In this document: one piece after another, positions 10,288 to 15,609 of the stretch
Layout: the number at the start of each line of letters is the position of its first letter
How positions within the stretch are numbered: position 1 is the stretch's first letter
Assembly (NCBI GenBank): GCA_000432995.1
Contig: HF972671.1
Span: 83,871-99,479, forward strand
Length of the DNA stretch: 15,609 nucleotides
Source: Clostridium sp. CAG:1013
GTDB taxonomy: Bacteria > Bacillota > Clostridia > Oscillospirales > Acutalibacteraceae
Direction: 5' to 3'
Program-made: the position numbers and the translations under genes
Notes under the pieces: model-generated
The model's database searches: none
What the model was told of the DNA's origin: nothing
What the model saw: the letters and a program-made list of their open reading frames with translations, nothing else

Positions 10288-10349
10288 ATGTCTGTGGAAA
10301 AGCACCGGCTCAGCTCCTGGGCATACACTGGAGTAAGAGGTGATATTCC

Positions 10350-10694
10350 ATGGAACTGTTGTTTTGGGGGCTGACAGCGGCGCTATCTGCATTGGGGCTA
10401 GTAGAGCTGATCCGACTGGGGATCTTCTGGCTGCTGAAGCCTGTGGCACCTGTAAAAGGAGCATGGGTGGTGATTCCCTCCAACGGGGAGGAGTGTGAGC
10501 AGCTGGTGCGGGGAGCCATGGCTCGGATTCGCTGGATGGACTGGGGCGAGTGGAAACTCCTTTGCCTCAATGAGAAGGAGGATCCTCAGGTGGAGGCAGT
10601 GTGCAAGATCTTAGAGCGCAGGTATCCTCAACTGCGACTTTGCAAACAGAACGATCTGGTGTATCATATAGTGGAAGAATCTAAAACGCAGTGA
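10350..10694 (+). CDS. Small membrane-anchored protein of unknown function
   Basis: I do not recognise a family for this 114-residue protein. Residues about 4-29 are hydrophobic and should form one membrane helix, possibly an uncleaved anchor. The rest (37-114) looks like a small soluble alpha/beta domain: a strand (AWVVIPS), a helix rich in Glu and Arg (EECEQLVRGAMARI), a strand (WKLLCLN), a helix (DPQVEAVCKILERRY) and a strand (LRLCK). It has four Cys at 49, 72, 85 and 98. The ATG has AGAGGTGAT (10336-10343) upstream. It ends 13 nt before recD2, so the two are very probably cotranscribed. No clear promoter is visible between the metK terminator and this gene; some metK read-through may drive it. 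Confidence 0.8.
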   Translation: MELLFWGLTAALSALGLVELIRLGIFWLLKPVAPVKGAWVVIPSNGEECEQLVRGAMARIRWMDWGEWKLLCLNEKEDPQVEAVCKILERRYPQLRLCKQNDLVYHIVEESKTQ

Positions 10695-10707
10695 CGGGGG
10701 AAGTGCC

Positions 10708-12921
10708 TTGGCGGAACAGGAAAAGGCCCTACTGGAGCTTTGTGGCTCCGTGGACCATGTTACATTTCACAACGATAAAAATCAATACACCGTGATGGAG
10801 CTTGCCACGGAGGGAGGCATGGTCACGGTGGTGGGGTCTTTTCCCTTCGTCAGTGAAGGGGAAGAGCTGAGGGTCTACGGCACCTGGCAAAGCCACCCGG
10901 CCTTTGGGGACCAGTTTAAGGCGGAGACCTTCGATCGGGCTCGGCCTGCCACCACCGCTGCCATGCTGAAATATCTCTCCTCGGGAGCGGTGAAGGGCAT
11001 TGGTCCTGCCATGGCACGGCGGATCATCCAGACCTTTGGGGACAAAGCTTTGGAAGTGATGGAAAACGATCCTCAGCGTTTGGCTCAAATCAAGGGAATC
11101 ACTCCGGAGAAGGCCAAGGAGCTGGGGGAGGAGCTGAAACGGATCTACGGCATCCGGGAGCTGATGATGTTCCTGGGAGCATACGGCGTCCGTCCGGAGG
11201 AGACCGTGCTGGTGTGGAAGCAGTTTGGGGAAGCGTCCATCGCCTGCATCCAGGAGGACCCTTACTGTTTGTGCGGTGAGGGTATGGACATCAGCTTCGA
11301 CATTGCTGATGCTATCGCTCAGTCCATGGAGAAGGCTCTGGACGACAGTGGCCGGGTCCAGGCGGGGATCCTTTACGTGCTGCGCCACAACCTGAACAAT
11401 GGCCATACCTGCCTGCCCATGGACAAGCTCTGCGGAGCGGCGGCTCAGCTGCTGGGCGTGGAATTGGAAGCCGTTCAGGACGGGGTGTACACCTTGTGCC
11501 AGAGTTTTCACACCATCTGCGAGAATTTTCACGACCGGGACTACCTGTTCCTGCAAAAGCAGCACGTTTCCGAAAGCTATATCGCCGCCCGTATGAAGTC
11601 TATGATGGGGATGGCCCCCAATGCCATCGGTGGGGCGGACAAGAAGATCGCTGCCATCGAGAGGGAAAAGGGAATCCACTACGCGGACAAACAGAAGGAA
11701 GCCATCCGAGCCGCTTTAGAGCAGGGAATTCTCATCCTCACCGGTGGACCTGGCACCGGCAAGACCACCACACTAAATGCCATCATCCACCTGCTGAAAG
11801 AGGCGGGGGAGCAGGTGTTTTTGGCAGCGCCTACGGGACGTGCTGCCAAGCGTATGAGCGAGCTTACTGGGGAAGAGGCCAAGACTATCCATCGACTGCT
11901 CCAAGTGGACTGGGACGAGCAGGACAACCCTGTGTTCACCCGAAACGAGCGCAATCCGTTGGAGTGCGACTGTCTTGTCATTGACGAGCTCTCCATGGTG
12001 GACTCCTATGTGTTTGAAAGCGTTTTGCGGGCGCTGCCCTTTTCCTGCCGGTTGGTGCTGGTGGGGGACAGCGACCAGCTCCCCAGTGTGGGTGCGGGCA
12101 ACGTGCTGGGAGACCTGATCGCCTCCGGACTGTTCCCCACGGTGCAGCTGAAGGAGATCTTCCGCCAGTCCATGGAGAGCCTGATCGTTACCAACGCTCA
12201 CAGGATCGTGGAGGGAAAGCTGCCTGAGCTGAACCGCCGGGACAGTGACTTTTTCTTCCTGCCTCAAGAGGACGTGGCCAAAGCGGCACAGCTTATTGTG
12301 TCCCTTGCTTCCACTCGACTGCCTAATAGCTACGGCTATTCCAGTGTCACGGACATTCAGGTGCTGTGCCCCGGACGGAAAGGGGAGCTGGGTACCGTGG
12401 AGTTGAACAAGCTGCTGCGGGAAGCGATCAATCCTCCGTCCAGGGAGAAACAGGAGGTAAAGATCAACGGCACCCTGTTCCGGTTGGGCGATAAAGTGAT
12501 GCAGATTCGCAACGACTACAACCTGCCCTGGACAAAAGACGACGGTACCACTGGAGAAGGTGTGTTCAACGGAGACATGGGTGTTATCACCGACATTGAC
12601 CGGCCCGGTGGCTCGCTGCATGTGCGGGTGGACGATAAGGACGTGCTTTACGACTTCGAGCACGCTTCCAACGAGCTGGAACCCGCCTACGCAGTGACAG
12701 TGCACAAGAGTCAGGGCAACGAGTTTCCAGCAGTAATCATCCCGGTGTTGAAGCCTCCCAGACAGCTGTGCTATCGGAACCTGCTGTACACAGGCGTAAC
12801 CCGTGCCAAGCAGCTGCTGATCCTGGTGGGCCAGCGAGGCGTGGTAGGTGCCATGATCGAAAACGACCGGAAAACCAGACGGTATACAGGTTTGAAGTTC
12901 TTTCTGGAAGGGGAAGAATGA
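10708..12921 (+). CDS. recD2: RecD2-type ATP-dependent 5'-3' DNA helicase
   Basis: RecD2 proteins are superfamily 1B helicases that act without RecB and RecC; in Bacillus and Deinococcus they are linked to DNA repair and replication fork stability. The 737-residue protein has an N-terminal region typical of RecD2 (GSVDHVTFHNDKNQYTVMEL), paired helix-hairpin-helix elements at about 94-107 (VKGIGPAMARRI) and 126-140, the Walker A GGPGTGKT (346-353), the Walker B DE (426-427), VGDSDQLPSVGAGNVL (motif III), and C-terminal VTVHKSQGNEF (663-673) and TGVTRAKQLL motifs. Length is near the 715 aa of Deinococcus RecD2. The start is TTG with a G-rich GGGGGAAG (10695-10702) upstream; no better ATG fits the family start. 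It follows the small membrane protein by 13 nt and precedes the HAD gene by 23 nt. Confidence 0.96.
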   Translation: MAEQEKALLELCGSVDHVTFHNDKNQYTVMELATEGGMVTVVGSFPFVSEGEELRVYGTWQSHPAFGDQFKAETFDRARPATTAAMLKYLSSGAVKGIGPAMARRIIQTFGDKALEVMENDPQRLAQIKGITPEKAKELGEELKRIYGIRELMMFLGAYGVRPEETVLVWKQFGEASIACIQEDPYCLCGEGMDISFDIADAIAQSMEKALDDSGRVQAGILYVLRHNLNNGHTCLPMDKLCGAAAQLLGVELEAVQDGVYTLCQSFHTICENFHDRDYLFLQKQHVSESYIAARMKSMMGMAPNAIGGADKKIAAIEREKGIHYADKQKEAIRAALEQGILILTGGPGTGKTTTLNAIIHLLKEAGEQVFLAAPTGRAAKRMSELTGEEAKTIHRLLQVDWDEQDNPVFTRNERNPLECDCLVIDELSMVDSYVFESVLRALPFSCRLVLVGDSDQLPSVGAGNVLGDLIASGLFPTVQLKEIFRQSMESLIVTNAHRIVEGKLPELNRRDSDFFFLPQEDVAKAAQLIVSLASTRLPNSYGYSSVTDIQVLCPGRKGELGTVELNKLLREAINPPSREKQEVKINGTLFRLGDKVMQIRNDYNLPWTKDDGTTGEGVFNGDMGVITDIDRPGGSLHVRVDDKDVLYDFEHASNELEPAYAVTVHKSQGNEFPAVIIPVLKPPRQLCYRNLLYTGVTRAKQLLILVGQRGVVGAMIENDRKTRRYTGLKFFLEGEE

Positions 12922-12944
12922 CTGGTGCGTAAGGAGGATACTCA

Positions 12945-13631
12945 TTGCTGAAAGTCATTGTATTTGACGGTTATGGGACGCTGTTTTTCACAGGTACCGG
13001 CTCTGTGGACGCGACTGCGGAGATCCTCGCCGTGAACGGTCGTCCGGATATTTCCCCAAAAGCGTTTTACGGAGAGTGGAAGACACTCCATCACCAACAC
13101 ATGGCAGAGCTGCCAGACTTTCGCTTGGAGCAGGACATCTACGCTTTGGATCTGGAAGAACTCTATGGGAAGTATGGATTTACTCGTGACGCAGGGAAAG
13201 ACGTGGAGATTATGCTGCGGATCCAGGGGACGCGTGTTGCTTTTCCGGAAGTGAAGCAGGTTTTGGAGAAACTGTCGGAAAGGTTCCTTTTAGCTATAGG
13301 GTCCACCACAGACACGGCCCCCTTACAGGAGGACCTGCACCGTGCTGAGCTGCCCATCCCCAGTTCCCGAATTTTCACCTCCCAGTCCTTGAAGGTCTAT
13401 AAGCCCCACCAGGCCTTCTATAGGGCGATCCTGGGAGAGCTGAATGTTTTGCCGGAGGAGGCCCTTTTCGTGGGGGATTCCCTCACGGATGACGTAAAAG
13501 GCCCTCAAGCGGTGGGCATGAGGACCTGCTGGGTCAATCGCAAGGGGGAAGGGAGAGGGGACGTCTGCCCGGATTTAGAGATCTCCTCTTTGGAAGAATT
13601 GCCCGCCGCGATCGATCACCTTATGAGATAA
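12945..13631 (+). CDS. HAD-superfamily hydrolase-like protein
   Basis: The 228-residue protein has the four haloacid dehalogenase motifs: nucleophile loop VFDGYGTLF with Asp8, motif II AIGSTTD (S120/T121), motif III Lys153 in KVYKPHQAFY, and motif IV GDSLTDD (177-183). A helical cap lies between motifs I and II (about 15-95), so it is a subfamily I (C1-cap) member. The residue two after the nucleophile is Tyr10 rather than the acid/base Asp usual in HAD phosphatases, a pattern seen in 2-haloacid dehalogenases and some other relatives, so the substrate cannot be named. The start is TTG at 12945 with AAGGAGG (12931-12937) at 7-nt spacing. It is the last gene of the operon with recD2, and a shared terminator follows. 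Confidence 0.9.
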   Translation: MLKVIVFDGYGTLFFTGTGSVDATAEILAVNGRPDISPKAFYGEWKTLHHQHMAELPDFRLEQDIYALDLEELYGKYGFTRDAGKDVEIMLRIQGTRVAFPEVKQVLEKLSERFLLAIGSTTDTAPLQEDLHRAELPIPSSRIFTSQSLKVYKPHQAFYRAILGELNVLPEEALFVGDSLTDDVKGPQAVGMRTCWVNRKGEGRGDVCPDLEISSLEELPAAIDHLMR

Positions 13632-13635
13632 AGGA

Positions 13636-13677
13636 AAACCCCGTCGCCTGGGTCCATACAGGCAGCGGGGTTGTTTC
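13636..13677. terminator. Bidirectional terminator between the HAD and GNAT genes
   Basis: AACCCCG-TC-GCCTG (left arm from 13637) pairs with CAGGC-AG-CGGGGTT (right arm to 13672) across a two-base mismatch. A T-rich stretch follows on the right (TTGTTTCTT) and the left flank reads TTTTCC on the opposite strand. It sits directly between the two convergent stop codons. Confidence 0.85.
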
Positions 13678-14232
13678 TTACAGCATTTTTCCCATTACGT
13701 ACAGGTCACGGTAGGTTCCGTCGGGCATCTTCGCTTCTCGACGGAGAGTGCCCTCTACTACGAAGCCACGGCTCAGATACAGGCCGATGGCCTTGGTGTT
13801 CAGGGTGTCCACTTCCAGACACAGCTTTTCAATGCCTTGGGACCGGCACCATTCTTCTTGGATCTCCATCAGCCTTCGGGCAATGCCCTGCCGCTGGTAG
13901 TCCTGCCGCACGGAAATGCCCAGACTGGCTCGGTGGCGATAGCGGATCTTCTCCGTGGAGTAGGAGCAGTTGCAGCTTCCGGCCATATCTCCGTCCTCGG
14001 TCAAGACAAGAAGGGACAAGTGTTCTTCCGCGTCTACCCAGCCCTGGAGCAGAGCAGTTTCCCTTTCCAGGGAATAAATTCTCTCGAATTCCCCTGGTTC
14101 CATGGAAAGAAACGTGGATTCCCGATTCACCGTGGTCATGTATTGGATTACGGTCGGAGCGTCGCTGCCCACTGCATTGCGGATCAGGAACTTCTGTTCC
14201 TTTCCCTGAAAAATCTCCTCATACTTTGCCAT
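13678..14232 (-). CDS. GNAT-family N-acetyltransferase
   Basis: The 184-residue protein belongs to the Gcn5-related acetyltransferases, which move an acetyl group from acetyl-CoA to an amine. The acetyl-CoA pyrophosphate loop is seen as Q113-R-Q-G116-I-A118 after the strand ASLGISVRQDY, and the C-terminal part has NTKAIGLYLSRGF (145-157) and PDGTYRDLYVMGK near the end, as in RimJ/RimL-like and related GNATs. The substrate cannot be deduced. The frame continues upstream to 14292, but the ATG at 14232 has AGGAGG (complement of 14240-14245) at 7-nt spacing, and a promoter -10 falls within the longer version, so the shorter start is chosen. It is convergent with the HAD gene and divergent from the mreB-like gene. 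Confidence 0.92.
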   Translation of the reverse strand: MAKYEEIFQGKEQKFLIRNAVGSDAPTVIQYMTTVNRESTFLSMEPGEFERIYSLERETALLQGWVDAEEHLSLLVLTEDGDMAGSCNCSYSTEKIRYRHRASLGISVRQDYQRQGIARRLMEIQEEWCRSQGIEKLCLEVDTLNTKAIGLYLSRGFVVEGTLRREAKMPDGTYRDLYVMGKML

Positions 14233-14263
14233 GTTCCGTCCTCCTCTCGGAAATTTGAGGAAA

Positions 14264-14292
14264 AGTATAGCACAGGTGGGATGAAAGAGCAA
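14264..14292 (-). promoter_or_regulatory. Promoter for the GNAT gene
   Basis: On the minus strand, TTGCTC (14292-14287) and TATACT (14269-14264) are 17 nt apart, with TGC directly before the -10 giving an extended -10. The start site would lie near 14257, about 25 nt before the start codon. Confidence 0.65.
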
Positions 14293-14309
14293 GGAAAAGA
14301 TTTCTCCTG

Positions 14310-14338
14310 TTGAAAACGCAGCGGTTTTGTTGTATAAT
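14310..14338 (+). promoter_or_regulatory. Promoter for the mreB-like gene
   Basis: TTGAAA (14310-14315) and consensus TATAAT (14333-14338) are separated by 17 nt. Transcription would start near 14345, leaving an untranslated leader of about 68 nt. The -35 boxes of this and the GNAT promoter are only 17 bp apart, back to back. Confidence 0.82.
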
Positions 14339-14412
14339 TCAATAATAGCGGCCTTGCGCCTTTAGTAGGGCCAAAGATTGTATGGAATTTTTGTGTAAGG
14401 ATGATTTTCAGG

Positions 14413-15438
14413 ATGATAGGAACCGATATCGCCATAGATCTGGGGACTTCCCGGTTTAAAGTGTATTTGGACGGTAAGGGCATCGTTTTGAGCGAGCCTT
14501 CCATCATTGCCGTGGACAACGTGACCGATGAAGTCATCGCCATTGGCAGCGCCGCCTATGACATGCTGGGCCGCACCTCCGAGCGGATCACCGTTTCCCG
14601 GCCCTTGAGCAACGGCGTCATTTCCGACTTCTCCATGGCTGAGCATCTTATCAGCTATTATTTGAAACAGATCAGCTCCAGCCGGGTGTTTATGCCCCGT
14701 GTGGTTGTCAGCGTGCCCTGCAATGTCACCGAGGTGGAAAAGCGGGCCGTGGTGGAAGCTATCACTGCCGCTGGCGTGCGGAAGGTCTGCCTGATCGAAG
14801 AGCCTGTGGCCGCAGCCATCGGTGCAGGTGTGGACATTGCTGTACCCCACGGCACTATGATCGTGGACATTGGCGAGGGTGCCACCGACATGGCTGTGAT
14901 TTCCTTGAACGGCATCGCCGTGGCCAACTCCTGCAACATCGCGGGTGCGGATTTCAACGACGCCATCGTGAAGTATGTGCGTAAGAAGTTCAACCTGCTC
15001 ATTGGGGACCGTACCGCTGAAGAGGCTAAGATCGCCATCGGCTGTGCCTATCCTCGGAAGAAGCTGCTGGAGTACACCTTGAAGGGCCGCAACGCCATGA
15101 CCGGCCTGCCTGAGACCACCGTGATGAACTCCGATGAGATGATCGAAGCACTTATCGAGCCGGCCATCTCCATCATTCGGACGGTGCAGGAGACTTTGGA
15201 GGAAACGCCTCCCGAGCTGCTGGCAGACATCTTCACCGACGGTATTTATCTCACCGGTGGATCCGCCAACCTCTACGGTTTCTCTACTTTGCTCTCCAAA
15301 AAGACAAAGATCCCTGTGGTCACTTTTGACGACCCGGAGAACTGTGTGGTGCTGGGAGCGGGCAAGGCCATCAAGTACATCGACAAGATGGACAACCGAG
15401 GCCATGGCAAGCTGAATCCCCTGGTTGCTTACTATTGA
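14413..15438 (+). CDS. mreB: MreB-family bacterial actin, divergent in the nucleotide pocket
   Basis: MreB proteins form membrane-bound actin-like filaments that guide lateral wall synthesis in rod-shaped cells. The 341-residue product aligns by eye with MreB throughout: IAIDLGTS (6-13), GKGIVLSEPSIIA (21-33), CLIEEPVAAAIGAG (126-139), a phosphate-2 loop at 152-158 and LTGGSANL near the C-terminus. Several pocket residues differ from ordinary MreB: the GTANT loop reads GTSRF (11-15) and DIGGGTTE reads DIGEGATD (152-159), while the Glu of EEP (Glu130) is kept. An ATG at 14401 is in frame but has no room for a ribosome-binding site; the ATG at 14413 has AAGGA (14397-14401) well placed and gives the family-like start MIGTDIAIDLGT. 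Likely monocistronic. Family call firm; the ordinary shape role is less sure. Confidence 0.93.
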   Translation: MIGTDIAIDLGTSRFKVYLDGKGIVLSEPSIIAVDNVTDEVIAIGSAAYDMLGRTSERITVSRPLSNGVISDFSMAEHLISYYLKQISSSRVFMPRVVVSVPCNVTEVEKRAVVEAITAAGVRKVCLIEEPVAAAIGAGVDIAVPHGTMIVDIGEGATDMAVISLNGIAVANSCNIAGADFNDAIVKYVRKKFNLLIGDRTAEEAKIAIGCAYPRKKLLEYTLKGRNAMTGLPETTVMNSDEMIEALIEPAISIIRTVQETLEETPPELLADIFTDGIYLTGGSANLYGFSTLLSKKTKIPVVTFDDPENCVVLGAGKAIKYIDKMDNRGHGKLNPLVAYY

Positions 15439-15461
15439 TCTACAAGAACATAGCGCATACG

Positions 15462-15494
15462 AAAAGCGGACTGGTTTTCCAGTCCGCTTTTTTT
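15462..15494. terminator. Bidirectional terminator after the mreB-like gene
   Basis: AAAAGCGGACTGG (15462-15474) pairs perfectly with CCAGTCCGCTTTT (15479-15491) around TTTT, with a T-run on the right strand and an A-run on the left. It serves both the mreB-like gene and the convergent gene at the right edge, whose stop codon overlaps its end. Confidence 0.93.
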
Positions 15495-15609
15495 ACGGTT
15501 CATTCAGATCTTTTTCAGTGAGCATCCCCAGGTGAAGCAGGGCGTTTTTTACGCCGTCCTCTCCTACCGGGGAGGTGACATAATCAGCGGCGGCTTTGGC
15601 TTCCTCTAC
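15493..15609 (-). CDS. Cof-type HAD-family hydrolase, C-terminal fragment (5' end outside window)
   Basis: The last 117 bases read on the minus strand as 38 residues ending in a stop. The fragment contains the pattern A-A-D-Y-V-T-S-P-x-x-E-D-G-V-x-x-A-L, the usual C-terminal end of Cof/YwpJ-type HAD phosphatases, where a buried AADYVT strand is followed by an EDGV helix. The catalytic part lies beyond the right edge, so substrate and activity cannot be judged. It is convergent with the mreB-like gene. Confidence 0.7.
   Translation of the reverse strand, partial: VEEAKAAADYVTSPVGEDGVKNALLHLGMLTEKDLNEP

Noticed and set aside
10288..10349. Promoter for the small-protein/recD2 operon
   Set aside because: A CATACA at 10322 could be a weak -10, but no -35 lies at an acceptable distance.
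14233..14292. Longer N-terminus for the GNAT protein
   Set aside because: The extra residues do not resemble the family, the promoter -10 lies inside them, and the ATG at 14232 has an ideal ribosome-binding site.

Overview
The window reads as chromosomal housekeeping DNA from a moderately GC-rich member of the Firmicutes, class Clostridia. The best guess is an Oscillospiraceae-type gut anaerobe, but this is inference from gene content, not a taxonomic search. Supporting signs are the gene order rpoC-rpsL-rpsG-fusA-tuf, the Gram-positive long form of ribosomal protein S12, a SAM-I (S-box) riboswitch before metK, RecD2 without RecB or RecC, strong GGAGG ribosome-binding sites, and TTG starts. 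No tRNA, rRNA, insertion sequence, CRISPR array or prophage gene is visible.

Layout. 1-2768: 3' two-thirds of rpoC (RNA polymerase beta'), ending in an acidic tail. 2769-3046: a near-consensus promoter followed by a structured leader of about 200 nt. 3047-7541: the str cluster rpsL, rpsG, fusA and tuf, with an extra promoter before tuf and a terminator after it. 7594-8794: a regulator with an XRE-type DNA-binding head and about eight membrane segments, preceded by a perfect palindrome. 8810-10287: a consensus promoter, SAM-I riboswitch, metK and terminator. 10350-13677: a likely three-gene operon of a small membrane-anchored protein of unknown function, recD2, and a HAD-superfamily protein, closed by a terminator shared with a convergent GNAT acetyltransferase gene. 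14264-15494: back-to-back promoters driving the acetyltransferase leftward and an MreB-like actin gene rightward, then a terminator shared with the tail of a Cof-type HAD gene that runs in from the right edge.

Functionally the window joins transcription (RpoC), translation (S12, S7, EF-G, EF-Tu), methyl-donor synthesis (MetK under SAM feedback), DNA maintenance (RecD2) and cell shape (MreB-like). Most genes are ordinary. The points I would look at again are: the MreB-like protein, which has lost several conserved nucleotide-pocket residues including the position of the catalytic threonine; S12 with Arg at the classic streptomycin-resistance position (Lys88 in E. coli numbering); the structured rpsL leader where many Firmicutes carry an L7Ae-family gene; and the palindrome in front of the membrane-bound regulator. 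I found no clear new multi-gene system.
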